64,000 nucleotides of DNA from Caulobacteraceae bacterium (GCA_027452265.1 DAIDGR010000041.1:62001-126000); one strand, 5' to 3'. Positions 26,460 through 42,007 are shown, counted from the first letter of the stretch. Numbers and translations are program-made. The notes: a model not told the origin generated them from the letters alone.

Positions 26460-27421
26460 GTCACCCCTCCGGCCATGCCCACCGCGACGCCGCTGGCCAT
26501 CATACCCAGGACGTAGAGCGCGACGCCAAAGCCGCTGAACATCACCGCCCGCCGGCTGGGATCGGCCACGAACCGGCGCATCAGAACCAGTTGCGCCGCC
26601 AGGACCGCCCCGACCAGACCCGCGGCCCAGGCGTGGCCCCACGCGATCAGGAGCGCGATCACGTCCAGTTGCGGCGCGGCCATAAGGATCGCCGCCAGCC
26701 AGGCCGCGTTCTCGATCCCAAGCTCGATCTGGACCGTGCGCACCCCCATCTGGCGGTCGCCTTCGACGGCCTTGAAATCGTTCAGGATCATGATGCCGAT
26801 GGCGCCGATGCTGTAGAGGCCCGCCAGGGCCACAACGCGCAGATCCGGAAAGGCGCGAAGGGTCGCGGCGGCGCCGGTGAACCAGGCGAGGCCCTCATAG
26901 CAGAGGGCGACCGAAGCCAGCCCCCACCAGCCCTGGGCCTTCAGGCGAAGCGGCGGAGCGCTGTAGAGCCAGGCGAGGATCAGGCCGAGCGCCGCCGCGG
27001 CGAGCACCACCGGCCCCAGGGTCGCCGCGAGGCCCAGAGACAGGCAGGTCCACAGGATGGCGAGGCCGAGGCCCCAGCGGCCAGGGACGCGGCCCGACGG
27101 GATCGGCCGGTTCGGCTCATTGATGGCGTCCACATGGCGGTCGAACCAGTCGTTGACCACCTGGCTGGCGCCGCACAGAGCCGGCCCCGCCAGAACCATC
27201 CCCGCCAGGGCCATCGGCCAGGTGCGACTGAGCGGCGCACCCGACGAGGCGACGCCGCATAGAAACGCCCACATGGGCGGAAACCAGGTGATCGGCTTGA
27301 GCAGCTCCAGCATCGCCGCGGGCTGGGGCCACCGTCGGGACGCGACCTGGGGCGCCGGGCTCCGGCCCCTGTCCGGAGAGCGTTCGGAGGCGACAACAGA
27401 CCGGACCGCCAGATCGCTCAT
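26456..27421 (-). CDS. bchG: Bacteriochlorophyll synthase
   Basis: This is 321 aa UbiA-type prenyltransferase with 8-9 membrane helices. It esterifies bacteriochlorophyllide a with geranylgeranyl diphosphate. The first prenyl-diphosphate/Mg motif is NDWFDRHVDAINEPNRPIPS (about residue 90) and the second is NDFKAVEGDRQMG (about residue 215). A PpsR-type palindrome sits 32 bases upstream, between this gene and ppsR. Confidence 0.96.
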   Translation of the reverse strand: MSDLAVRSVVASERSPDRGRSPAPQVASRRWPQPAAMLELLKPITWFPPMWAFLCGVASSGAPLSRTWPMALAGMVLAGPALCGASQVVNDWFDRHVDAINEPNRPIPSGRVPGRWGLGLAILWTCLSLGLAATLGPVVLAAAALGLILAWLYSAPPLRLKAQGWWGLASVALCYEGLAWFTGAAATLRAFPDLRVVALAGLYSIGAIGIMILNDFKAVEGDRQMGVRTVQIELGIENAAWLAAILMAAPQLDVIALLIAWGHAWAAGLVGAVLAAQLVLMRRFVADPSRRAVMFSGFGVALYVLGMMASGVAVGMAGGVT

Positions 27422-27452
27422 AGGCGATAGGGTTAGGTTTGACGCCCCATAC

Positions 27453-27470
27453 TGTCAATCCGAATTGACA
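27453..27470. promoter_or_regulatory. PpsR/CrtJ-type operator upstream of bchG
   Basis: TGTcaatccgaattgACA is a perfect and nearly fully symmetric TGT-N12-ACA palindrome in the ppsR-bchG gap. It implies a separately regulated promoter for the bchG-bchP-bchIDO-crtIB unit. Confidence 0.78.
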
Positions 27471-27490
27471 CGTCGCGGCACGTCGCGGCA
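27471..27490. repeat. Tandem 10-bp repeat next to the bchG operator
   Basis: CGTCGCGGCA occurs twice in perfect tandem directly beside the PpsR palindrome, just beyond the ppsR stop codon. It may be slippage in GC-rich DNA or a spacer to the operator. Confidence 0.7.
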
Positions 27491-27516
27491 CGGGGCGGCG
27501 AGGCGCGCGGCGCCGG

Positions 27517-28938
27517 TTACTTGCCCTCGTTCTGCGGCGTCACCAGGCCGAAGCGATGCATCTTGGAATAGAGGCTCTGACGGCTCAGTCCGAGCACTTC
27601 GGCGGCCGAGGCGCGATTGTCCTTGGTCAGGTCGAGCGCCGCTTCGATGCAGAGCCGCTCAACCAGGTCCGTGGTTTCGCGCACGAGGTCCTTGAGCTTC
27701 ACCCGGCCGACCAGCTCCGTCAGCTGCTCCACGGACCGCCGGAGTTCGGGCGAGCTTTCCGGCCGGCCGCCGGCCCGCCGCACCACCCGGCGTAGGGTGA
27801 ACCCAAAGCAGGTCTCCTTGCCGTCTGGCGCCGCCACGGCCGACACTTCGACGTCCTCGATCTCGTCCAGGGCATTGCGCAGGCTGGCGCCGAGGTTCCG
27901 CACCACGCCGTGGTCGCGAAGATTGCTGATCAGGATGTTGCGATCGATCCCCTCACGCCCAAGGAACCGGGTCAGGGGCTGGCCCTTGACCTGATCCAGA
28001 TGCGCCAGACGGACGAGGTCGAGAAAGGCGGTGTTGGCGGTCAGAATCTCAAGCGACGCCGTGGTGATCAGAAACGCGTCCGGCATGCGCTCAAGCACGC
28101 CCTTGAGGCGCGCATCGCCCTCGCTGGCGCTCGCCGAAGGCGGGATGAGGCGCACCAGGTGCTGGGTCTGGCGATCCTGGCGGAACAGCGAAGCCTGGGC
28201 GAGGACCTCATGATCCTGTCCGACGAGGCGGACGGGGGTGGGGTCGGCCTGGGGTGTCGTGGCCGCCAGAAGCCCGGAGATCGTCTCCTGGCTTTGCGCG
28301 TCGAACAGGCGACTGAACAGACCGCCGGGCGAGGCCTTCCGGCCCTCGCCGAGCAAGGCCTCAGCCGCCGGATTGGCCTCGACGATCTTGCGCGTGGCGG
28401 CGTCGACCACGATCACCGCCTCGGTGGAGGTGCGGAACAACAGCCGATACCGGAACTCGGCGTCGCGCAGGCGGGCATATTCGCGCTCGAGCGACTGTTG
28501 CGCCTCCACCAGACGCTGCTGGATGTCCACGGTGGCGCGGTCGTCGCGGCCGATGGCGATCACCTCACCGTCGCGGCCGGCGTCGACGGCGACAAAGCGC
28601 ATCATCATCGAGTTGTGGGACGGGGTGACCTGATTGACCTCGCGCCAGCGGGTGCGGCCCACAGCAAGGGCGTCCCGCAGCATCTCATCCACCTTGTGGC
28701 GGCTCTCGACGGTGACCGTGTCGGACCAGGGCCGGTCAAGCCAGGCCAGCACGTCGTCTCTGGGGATTGCGGAATTGCCGAGCGCCAAATCGCGGATCAC
28801 GCCGTCGCGGTCGATGACCAAGGCCAGATCACCGCCCGCGGTCACCACGGACTCGGCGATGTCCGCCGTCAGAACACCCAGGGAGCTACGGACGAATCCG
28901 CGTCCGGGGTCAGCAATCGGAGGGGCGGAGCCTTCCAT
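27517..28938 (-). CDS. ppsR: Photosynthesis repressor PpsR/CrtJ
   Basis: This is 473 aa. It comprises an N-terminal region, a glutamine/coiled segment (about 138-160), two PAS domains (about 160-265 and 280-380) and a C-terminal Fis-type helix-turn-helix (ASAAEVLGLSRQSLYSKMHR, about 443-462). Under oxygen or light this family represses bch, crt and puc promoters through TGT-N12-ACA sites, several of which are in this window. Only two cysteines exist: Cys377 and Cys430, the latter just before the HTH as in Rhodobacter PpsR/CrtJ. The linker cysteine near residue 250 is absent. It is followed by bchG and preceded by the PpaA-like gene. Confidence 0.95.
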   Translation of the reverse strand: MEGSAPPIADPGRGFVRSSLGVLTADIAESVVTAGGDLALVIDRDGVIRDLALGNSAIPRDDVLAWLDRPWSDTVTVESRHKVDEMLRDALAVGRTRWREVNQVTPSHNSMMMRFVAVDAGRDGEVIAIGRDDRATVDIQQRLVEAQQSLEREYARLRDAEFRYRLLFRTSTEAVIVVDAATRKIVEANPAAEALLGEGRKASPGGLFSRLFDAQSQETISGLLAATTPQADPTPVRLVGQDHEVLAQASLFRQDRQTQHLVRLIPPSASASEGDARLKGVLERMPDAFLITTASLEILTANTAFLDLVRLAHLDQVKGQPLTRFLGREGIDRNILISNLRDHGVVRNLGASLRNALDEIEDVEVSAVAAPDGKETCFGFTLRRVVRRAGGRPESSPELRRSVEQLTELVGRVKLKDLVRETTDLVERLCIEAALDLTKDNRASAAEVLGLSRQSLYSKMHRFGLVTPQNEGK

Positions 28939-28979
28939 CGACGAATTTGCGACCTGCGGAAAAGAGTGAGGAGCGTGTC

Positions 28980-29876
28980 CTATGCTTCGCGCCTAAGAGC
29001 ATTGCCCCCAAGAAGCAAGGCCTGGTGAGCCACAAGCAAGGCATGATCGCCGTCTTCGGCGCGGGCGTCGGCGCCGACGGCCTTGGCGAACTCAGGTTGT
29101 TCGAGGCTGAGGCGGCCGCCGCACACGACATACAAATCGGGATTGCGCGACGCGGCGCGCACCTCGCGGATCTGCTGCGCAACCCGCGCGGGCGGGATGT
29201 CGCTCGAGGCGCTAAGGCCGAAGACATCGAACCAGTGCAGGCGGACGGTCTCGAGCAAATCGTCCTGGTGGGGCGAGGTCTCGATCCAGGTCCGCCAGCC
29301 GGCGCGGCGGAAACAGTCCTCGACGACAAACAATCCAAATGTGTGCTGCTCGTCGGGCGCCGGCGCGAACACAGCCGCCAGGGCCGAGCCGCCCTCGACA
29401 TCGTTCTCCATCGGCGCGCCGCCCAGGGTCCGGACGAGTTGCTGCAGCCGGCCCAGCCCGACCGTAACATCGGCGTAGGAGGCGGTATCGTCGTTCCAAT
29501 ACTCCCCGAGGCGTCGGGCTGTGGGGACCAAAAGGTCCATCAAGATCTGCTCGCGCGACACACCCGCGGAAAGCAGGTCGCCCACAAACGCGACCAAGGA
29601 TTGAGAGTCATGACTTGCGGCGAGCCGGGCGAAGGCGTCGGTGGTTTCTTCCCCAAGGACCGGCTTCAAGGCGCGCCGGCCGTCGTCGTTCGCCGCCGAA
29701 GAGCGGTGGGCCAGCATCAGGCGAGGAATGATCTCGCTCTCGACCATCCGGGCGAGTCCGCCCCCGATCTCCGCGCCCGGGCTCCGGGCACGGCGCTGAA
29801 ACAGGCCAAGGTCGAGGCGGAGAGGGCCCGGACGACGGCTCCTCCCGCCAAGAATCGAAAAAGGAAAACTAGCCAT
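28980..29876 (-). CDS. PpaA/AerR-type cobalamin-binding regulator
   Basis: This is 298 aa from the ATG at 29876. An N-terminal helical part contains MVESEIIPRLMLAH (about residue 44), the characteristic beginning of AerR/PpaA homologues. A middle four-helix region includes ILMDLLVPTARRLGEYWNDD, followed by a B12-binding-like (SCHIC) domain with HWFDVFGLSASSD. In Rhodobacter, AerR binds hydroxocobalamin in light and antagonises CrtJ; PpaA activates. The Met at residue 44 is a possible alternative start giving a short form like that reported for AerR. It lies 41 bases before ppsR, and the pair is almost certainly an operon. Confidence 0.85.
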   Translation of the reverse strand: MASFPFSILGGRSRRPGPLRLDLGLFQRRARSPGAEIGGGLARMVESEIIPRLMLAHRSSAANDDGRRALKPVLGEETTDAFARLAASHDSQSLVAFVGDLLSAGVSREQILMDLLVPTARRLGEYWNDDTASYADVTVGLGRLQQLVRTLGGAPMENDVEGGSALAAVFAPAPDEQHTFGLFVVEDCFRRAGWRTWIETSPHQDDLLETVRLHWFDVFGLSASSDIPPARVAQQIREVRAASRNPDLYVVCGGRLSLEQPEFAKAVGADARAEDGDHALLVAHQALLLGGNALRREA

Positions 29877-30178
29877 GATGAGCCGCGACTGCCCCGGACC
29901 TTGAGACCAACCGCGGACGCTCGCGGTCGCGCACCATAGGGCAGGAGACCCCCTGCGCCTCAGCCTTTTGGGCCGTTCCTCCGCCCTTCAGGACAGCCCT
30001 GTTTGGGCGCCTACAGGCCATACTTTTCATATGAACCGCACGGAACGAACCGCCCCGCAAGACAAATCTTCCGTGATGTCAAAAGTGTCAAGTTGATTAG
30101 ACGCCTAGTTTGCTTGACACATCGCGCGGCCTCGCCCTAGGGTTCGATTGTGGGCGTCCACGCCTTGGGAGGGTGGCC
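29877..30178. promoter_or_regulatory. Divergent control region between ppaA-ppsR and bchFNBHLM
   Basis: This is 302 bases without a gene. It holds the PpsR-like site at 30086-30103, an overlapping half-site ending ACA at 30117-30119 with a TTGACA (30114-30119) that could serve as a -35 box for bchF, and no RNA gene. Both the regulator operon and the bch operon could be controlled here. Confidence 0.55.
30086..30103. promoter_or_regulatory. PpsR/CrtJ-type operator upstream of bchF
   Basis: TGTcaagttgattagACG matches TGT-N12-ACA with one change in the last base. A second ACA half-site lies one helical turn and a half further (30117-30119). It is likely to repress bchF and perhaps to autoregulate the ppaA-ppsR operon. 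Confidence 0.6.
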
Positions 30179-33747
<3,569 letters not shown>

Positions 33748-33764
<17 letters not shown>

Positions 33765-36700
33765 CCCCATGCGCGCGGCGGCGACAGCCAGCCCGCCCGT
33801 CCGGGTGGTGATCATCACCCTCGACCGGCATCTGGCGGGTGTGACCGCTCGCGCCGGCGCGAATCTGGCGCGGGACATCCCCGGCCTGACCCTCGCCCTG
33901 CACGCCGCCACCGACTGGTCGTCCGACAGGGCCGCCCTGGATCGCTGCCTGGCCGATATCGCGGCCGCCGACATCCTGGTCGTGTCCATGATGTTCATGG
34001 AGGATCAGGTCCGCGCGATCCTTCCGGCTCTTGAGGCGCGGCGGGCGTCCTGCGACGCGCTGGTCGCCCTGATGTCGGCCTCTGAGGTGATCCGACTGAC
34101 CCGGCTCGGCGGCCTTCGGATGGACGGCGCGGACAAGGGGCCTCTGGCCTTGCTCAAGCGCCTTCGCGGAGGTCGTCAGAAGAGTTCGGGCGCCGGCCAG
34201 ATGGCCATGCTGCGCCGCCTGCCCAAGCTCCTGCGCTTCATCCCCGGCGCGGCCCAGGATCTGCGGGCCTATTTCCTGACCCTGCAGTATTGGTTGTCGG
34301 GCTCTCAGGACAATCTCGAGGCCATGGTGCGGTTCCTGGTGAACCGTTACGCCGATGGCCCGCGCAAGGCTCTGCGCGGCGTCGTGGCGGCCGCTCCGCC
34401 CAAGGATTACCCCGAACTCGGGCTCTATCATCCACGCCTGCCGGGGCGGATTGCGACCGAGGCGCGCGACCTGCCGCGCCCATCGCGCAAGCCGGCCGGG
34501 ACGGTGGGGCTTCTTCTGCTGCGCTCCTACGTACTGGCCGACGATGCGGGTCATTATGACGGCGTGATCGCGGCCCTGGAGGCGCGCGGGCTCAAGGTCA
34601 TTCCCGCCTTCGCCGGCGGCCTCGATGGGCGACCGGCGATCGACCGATACTTCATGGAGAACGGCGAGGCGCGGGTCGACGCGGTGGTGTCCCTGTCCGG
34701 GTTCTCCCTGGTCGGCGGACCGGCCTATAATGACGCGCGCGCGGCGGAAGAGGCCCTGGCGCGGCTCGACGTCCCCTATATCGCCGCCCAGCCCCTGGAG
34801 TTTCAGACTCTCGAGGCCTGGGGCGCGTCGGCGGCCGGCCTGTCGCCGGTGGAAGCCACCATCATGGTGGCGATCCCCGAGCTGGATGGCGCCATCGCGC
34901 CGACCGTGTTCGGCGGACGGTCCAACGGCTCGGGCGCGGCTTGCCAGGGTTGTGGGCGCGGCTGCCGGGGCGAGGCCGGGCCTCAGGCCTCGCGGATGAG
35001 GCCCTGCCCGGAGCGGGCCGAGGCCCTGGCCGCGCGGGTCGCGCGGCTGGTCGAACTGCGGCGGACGCCAAGGTCCGAGCGACGCATCGCCATCAGCCTG
35101 TTCAACTTCCCGCCCCAGGCGGGGGCCACGGGGACCGCGGCCTATCTCTCGGTCTTCGCCTCGCTGTTCAACCTGCTGGGGGCCATGCGCGCGGCCGGCT
35201 ACAAGGTGGACGCTCCGGCCTCGGTGGAGGAGTTGCGGGCGCGCCTGCTGGGCGGCAATTCCGAACGCTATGGGACCGACGCGCATGTCTGGCGCCGGGT
35301 GCCGGCCGAGGAGCACATCCGCCGCGAGCCCCATCTGAAAGAAATCGAGGCCCAGTGGGGACCCGCCCCAGGTCGGCAGCTTTCGGATTCCAGCTCCCTG
35401 TTCATCCAGGGCATGGCCTTTGGCAACGTGTTCGTCGGGATCCAGCCAGGCTTTGGTTATGAGGGCGACCCGATGCGGTTGCTGTTCGAGCGCGGCTTCG
35501 CCCCGACCCACGCCTTTTCCGCCTTCTATCGCTATCTGCGCGAGGACTTCGCCGCCCATGCGGTGTTGCATTTTGGCATGCACGGCGCGCTGGAGTTCAT
35601 GCCCGGCAAACAGGTCGGACTGACCGGCGCCTGCTGGCCCGAGCGCCTGATCGGCGATGCGCCGAACATCTATCTCTACGCCGCCAACAACCCCTCCGAA
35701 GGGGCCCTGGCCAAGCGCCGTTCGGCGGCTGTCCTCGTCAGCCACCTGACCCCGCCGATTGGCGAGGCGGGCCTCTATCGCGGCCTGGTGGAGCTTAAGG
35801 CCTCGCTGCGCCGCCTGCGCGCCGCCGCCCCGGACGCGGCCCACGAGCGGGCCGGGCTCGTGGCGTTGATCGCCGATCAGGCCCGCGCCCTGGACCTGGC
35901 GATCGAGCCGGACCCCGCGGTCGGGGGCGAGGCGTTCATCGATCCCCTGTTCCGCCGGGTGGACGAACTGGAGCGCACCCTGATCCCCACGGGCCTGCAT
36001 GTGGTGGGCGAACCGCCCAGCGCGCCCGAGCGGGCCGACCTGCTGGACGCCATGGCCCAGGCGCGCGGGTGCACACCGCCACGGGCCAGCCTCGAGGCCC
36101 TGATCGCCGGCGCCACGCCTGAGGCGGCTTTGGCGGCGGGAGGCGTCAAGCGCAGCCCCGAGACCCTGGCCCTGATGGCCGATCTCGCCCAGGCCGACCG
36201 TCTGTTGCGCACCGACTCGGAGATCCCCGCCCTTCTCCACGCCCTGGACGGCGGCTTCATCCGGCCCGCTCCGGGCGGCGACCTCGCCCGAACCCCCGCC
36301 GTTCTGCCCACCGGGCGCAATCTCAACGGCTTTGACCCCTTCCTTCTGCCCAGCCCCTTCGCCCTGCGCGAGGGCGCCCGCCACGCCGAGTTGCTGCTGG
36401 CGCGACATCGGGCCGAAACCGGACGCACGCCGGAATCGGTCGCTCTGGTCCTGTGGGGCTCGGACAACCTCAAGAGCGAGGGCGCGCCTATCGCCCAGGC
36501 CCTGCACCTCATGGGCGCGCGTCCGCGGCTCGACTCCTATGGCCGGATCTGTGGGGCCGAACTCATCCCGCTGGAGACGCTCGGTCGGCCGCGGGTCGAC
36601 GTGGTGATGACCCTGTCGGGTATTTTCCGTGACCTTCTGACCCTGCAGACCCGGATGCTGGCCGAGGCGGCCTGGCTGGCCGCTCAGGCGGACGAGCCGC

Positions 36701-37500
36701 CGCATCTCAATTTCATCCGCAAGCGCGCCCTGGCCCATCAGGCCGAGCACAACTGCGACCTTCAGACCGCCGCCCTGCGGGTCTTCTCCAACGCCGAAGG
36801 GGCCTACGGGGCCAATGTCAATCAGCTGATCGATTCCGGCGTCTGGCAGAACGAAGACGAACTGGCCGACGCCTATCAGGCGCGCAAATGTTTCGCCTAT
36901 GGCGTCAGCGGCGCGCCGGTGAAGCAGTCGGCCATGCTGGGCGCGATCCTCAAGGGCGTCGACTTCGCCTATCAGAACGTGGAATCCGTCGAGCTCGGCG
37001 TCACCAGCATCGACCACTATGTCGATACGCTGGGCGGCATCAGCCGGGCCGTGCGTCGTGCCCGCGGCGAAGCGCCCCCCGTCTATATCGGCGACCAGAC
37101 GACCGGCGAGGCCAAGGTGCGGACCCTGGCTGAACAGGTGGCGCTGGAGACCCGCACGCGGATGCTCAATCCGCGCTGGTACGAAGGCCTGCTGCGCCAT
37201 GGAGCCGAGGGCGTGCGGCAGATCGAGTCCCAGGTGACCAACACCATGGGCTGGTCGGCCACCACCGGCGAGGTCGCGCCATGGATCTATCAGCGGATCA
37301 CGGAAACCTTCGTCCTCGATGCGGCCATGCGCCGCCGCCTAGCTGAGCTCAACCCCACCGCCGCCTCGCGGCTGTCCAAGCGCCTGGTCGAAGCGGCCGA
37401 ACGGCGGCTGTGGACGCCGGACGAGGCCACCCTGAACGCCCTGCACGACGCCAATGACGAACTCGAGGACCGCCTCGAGGGCGTGCCGGCGGCTGCGTGA
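33748..37500 (+). CDS. bchH: Magnesium chelatase porphyrin-binding subunit H
   Basis: This is about 1250 aa. The ATG at 33748 has GGAG five bases before it; a second in-frame ATG at 33769 is possible. BchH binds protoporphyrin IX and is the catalytic subunit of Mg-chelatase, working with BchI/BchD on the same cluster. CobN/Mg-chelatase family blocks include [35 protein letters not shown] and the C-terminal [19 protein letters not shown] cysteine cluster ([13 protein letters not shown]) near residue 395 could hold a metal or Fe-S centre. The gene overlaps the bchB 3' end by 17 bases. Confidence 0.96.
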
Positions 37501-37515
37501 GGCGAGGAGACCTGA

Positions 37516-39118
<1,603 letters not shown>

Positions 39119-39122
<4 letters not shown>

Positions 39123-40600
39123 GCGACGCGGCCCGCCCCGTTCCAACCCGCCCCGCGTCCGCCTGGTCCTGGCGGAATGTGGGCGCACGCCTGCTCCCGT
39201 TCGCCGACGCGGCCACGGCGGAGCTGCCCTTGTCTCGCCTTCTGCGGCTGTCCCTGTTTCAGGTCACGGTAGGCATGACCGCCGTGTTGCTGATTGGGAC
39301 GCTCAACCGCGTGATGATCGTCGAGCTGGGCATTCCCGCCTCGCTCGTGGCGACCATGATCTCCCTGCCCCTGGTGTTCGCCCCGGCGCGGATGATCATT
39401 GGCCATCGCTCCGACACCCATCGCTCGGTGCTTGGCTGGAGGCGCGTGCCCTACATCTGGTTCGGGGCCCTGCTGCAGTTCGGCGGCCTGGCGATCATGC
39501 CCTTCGCCCTCCTGCTGCTCTCGGGCGACAGTCACGGTCCGCCGGTTATCGGCGAGGTCGGGGCCGCCCTCGCCTTCCTGCTCGCCGGAGCCGGGCTGCA
39601 CACCACCCAGACCGCGGGCCTTGCCCTGGCCACGGATCTGGCGCCCGACCATGCCCGGCCCAAGGTCGTGGCCCTGCTCTGTCTCACCCTGCTGGTCGGA
39701 ACCGTGGTGGCCGCGGTGGGCTTTGGCCTGTTGCTCTCCCATTTCAGCGAGCTGCGCCTGATCCAGGTGGTCCAGGGCGCCGCCGCCGCGACCCTCGTGC
39801 TCAATGGGATCGCCCTTTGGAAGCAGGAACAGCGTGACCCGGCGCGCTGGCGCGAAGCCAAGCCGGCGCCGTCCTTCGCCCAGTCCTGGCGGGCCTATTC
39901 GCACATCGGGCGCGCGGCGCGACGCCTGGTCGCCATCGGCCTGGGCACCGTCGCCTTCAGCATGCAGGACGTACTGCTGGAGCCCTATGGCGGGAAGGTC
40001 CTGCATCTGTCGGTGGCCGCCACCACGACCCTGACCGCGCTGCTGGCGGCGGGCGGAGCGGCCGGGCTGAGCCTCGCCGCGCGGCAGCTCAATCGCGGCG
40101 CCGACCCCTATCGCGTCGCCGGCTTCGGGGCCCTGGCGGGGCTTGGCGCCTTTACCTGCGTCCTCATGGCCGCGCCGGTGGCCTCTCCGGCCCTGTTCGC
40201 CCTGGGCGTCGCCCTGGTGGGCTTCGGCGGCGGCCTGTTCGCCCACGGCACCCTGACCGCCTCGATGAACATGGCTCAGGCGGACGCCACCGGAATGGCG
40301 CTCGGCGCCTGGGGATCGGTCCAGGCCCTGGCGGCGGGTGTCGCCATCGCCTCTGGCGGGCTGATCAGCGACGGCGTGACCCACGCGGCCATGGCCGGAC
40401 TCCTGGGGCCCGCCCTGGCCAGCCGCGCCGCCGGCTACGACGTCGTCTATCTCATCGAGCTCGTGCTGCTCCTGGCGACCATGGTCGCCCTGGGCCCGCT
40501 GGTGCGTCCGCGCGGCGACGCGCTCGAATCCATTCCCTCTATCCCGGCCCTGGCCACAGGACCCTTCGACGCGACCCTGTCAGGAGGCAGCGATGCTTAA
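39119..40600 (+). CDS. lhaA: LH1 assembly protein LhaA (PucC family)
   Basis: This is 493 aa with 12 predicted membrane helices and a GTG start overlapping bchM. It is an MFS-like antenna-assembly factor: TLNRVMIVELGIPASLVATM, the RVPYIWFGALLQFGG segment and MQDVLLEPYGGKVLHLS are family signatures. It promotes LH1 assembly and probably channels bacteriochlorophyll. It sits directly upstream of puhA, whose ATG overlaps its 3' end by 8 bases, so puh expression is at least partly from the bchF-M transcript. Confidence 0.93.
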
Positions 40601-41363
40601 CATCTTTCATCCCGGCGAATTCGATATCGCCCTGATGGTCTTTGACGTCTTCGTGCTCTTCTTCGTCGGTCTGGTGCTCTATCTGCGCCGCGAAGACCGA
40701 CGCGAGGGCTACCCTCTGGAGGATGACGTCAGCGGCCGGCTTGAACCGGCGGGTGGTCTCTTCTTCACCGCCAAGCCCAAGACCTTCAAGCTGGCCCATG
40801 GCGGCGCCGTGACCAAGCCGGACGGCCAGCGCGACAGCCGCAAGCTGGCGGCCAAGCGGACCTCGCCGGCTCCCGGCTCGCCCCTGCAGCCCACGGGCGA
40901 TCCCCTTCTGGCGGGCGTCGGACCCGGCTCCTATGCCGAGCGCGCCAAGACCCCGGACATGCTGGTGGGTCACGGAACCAAGATCGCACCCCTGCGCGCG
41001 GCGCCTGGGTTCTCGATCGACCCCAAGGATCCCGACCCTCGCGGCATGAAGGTGGTCGGCGCCGACGGCCAGACCGCCGGCGTGGTCAGCGATGTGTGGA
41101 TCGACAAGGGCGAGGTCCTGATCCGCTACATCGAGGTCAAGCTCGCCGACGGTAAGACGGTCCTCGCGCCCATGCCCCTGTGCAAGGTGAAAAAGGCCAG
41201 CCGGACCATCGAGGTCAGCGCACTTCTGGCGGCGCAATTCGCCAAGGCCCCGACCCTGGCCTCGGACGATCAGATCACCTTCGACGAGGAAGAGCGGGTT
41301 TCGGCCTTCTTCGGCGGCGGCCTGCTCTACGCCACGCCAGAGCGTTCGGAGCCCTGGCTGTGA
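40593..41363 (+). CDS. puhA: Photosynthetic reaction centre H subunit
   Basis: This is 256 aa. One N-terminal membrane helix (about residues 12-31, IALMVFDVFVLFFVGLVLYL) is followed by YLRREDRREGYPLE, the typical junction, and a PRC-barrel cytoplasmic domain with DPRGMKVVGADGQTAGVVSD and VLAPMPLCKV. It caps PufL/M and shapes proton entry to QB. A GGAGG-type ribosome site precedes it. The 3' end overlaps the GTG start of puhB. Confidence 0.97.
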   Translation: MLNIFHPGEFDIALMVFDVFVLFFVGLVLYLRREDRREGYPLEDDVSGRLEPAGGLFFTAKPKTFKLAHGGAVTKPDGQRDSRKLAAKRTSPAPGSPLQPTGDPLLAGVGPGSYAERAKTPDMLVGHGTKIAPLRAAPGFSIDPKDPDPRGMKVVGADGQTAGVVSDVWIDKGEVLIRYIEVKLADGKTVLAPMPLCKVKKASRTIEVSALLAAQFAKAPTLASDDQITFDEEERVSAFFGGGLLYATPERSEPWL

Positions 41364-42007
41364 GCGAGCACGACTTCGAACCGATCCGGGGCCTGCCGGC
41401 GGACCTTCCCGAGGGCGAGGAGATCCTGTGGCAGGGCGCGCCGGACGCGAGGCTTCTGGCCGAGCAGGCGTTCCACATCCGCGCCGTGGCCGCCTATTTC
41501 GGCCTGATGCTGCTGTGGCGGGCAGGTGAGGGCCTGGTCTCCGGCGAGGCGGCCGGGACGATCCTCATCCGCCTGGCGGGGGTCGCGCCCCTGGCCCTGG
41601 CCGGGCTCGCAGTCCTGGCCTTCCTCGCCTGGCTGAACGCCCGGACGACCGTCTACACCATCACCAATCGCCGCGTGGTCCTGCGCTTTGGCGCGGCCTT
41701 CACCAAGGCCATCAATTTGCCGTTCACGGTCCTCGAGGACGCCTCCCTGGAGGCCTTGCCCGGGGGCGGCGGAAATCTGGCCCTGAAGCTCAAGGCGCCC
41801 AACAAGATCGCCTTATTGATGCTCTGGCCGCATGCCCGGCCCTGGCGGCTGGCGGCGCCTGAACCCACCCTGAGAGCGGTCCGCGACGCGGAGGCGGCGG
41901 CCCAGATCCTCAGCCAGGTGATGCGCCGTCCGTCGGGCGCGGCGGCCCGTCCGGCCCCGCCACAGGCGCAGCTTGATCTGGTCGCCGGTCAGGCCAGGGC
42001 CGCCTGA
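41360..42007 (+). CDS. puhB: Photosynthetic complex assembly protein PuhB
   Basis: This is about 215 aa from a GTG at 41360 overlapping puhA. It starts MSEHDFEPIRGLPADLPEGE, matching PuhB. Two or three membrane helices around residues 35-95 precede a PH-like domain (TTVYTITNRRVVLRFG and the following strands). It is a membrane factor required for efficient reaction-centre assembly in Rhodobacter. Confidence 0.92.
   Translation: MSEHDFEPIRGLPADLPEGEEILWQGAPDARLLAEQAFHIRAVAAYFGLMLLWRAGEGLVSGEAAGTILIRLAGVAPLALAGLAVLAFLAWLNARTTVYTITNRRVVLRFGAAFTKAINLPFTVLEDASLEALPGGGGNLALKLKAPNKIALLMLWPHARPWRLAAPEPTLRAVRDAEAAAQILSQVMRRPSGAAARPAPPQAQLDLVAGQARAA

Noticed and set aside
30077-30094. Additional TGT-N12 site before bchF starting at 30077
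   Set aside because: The partner triplet at 30092-30094 is GTT, not ACA.
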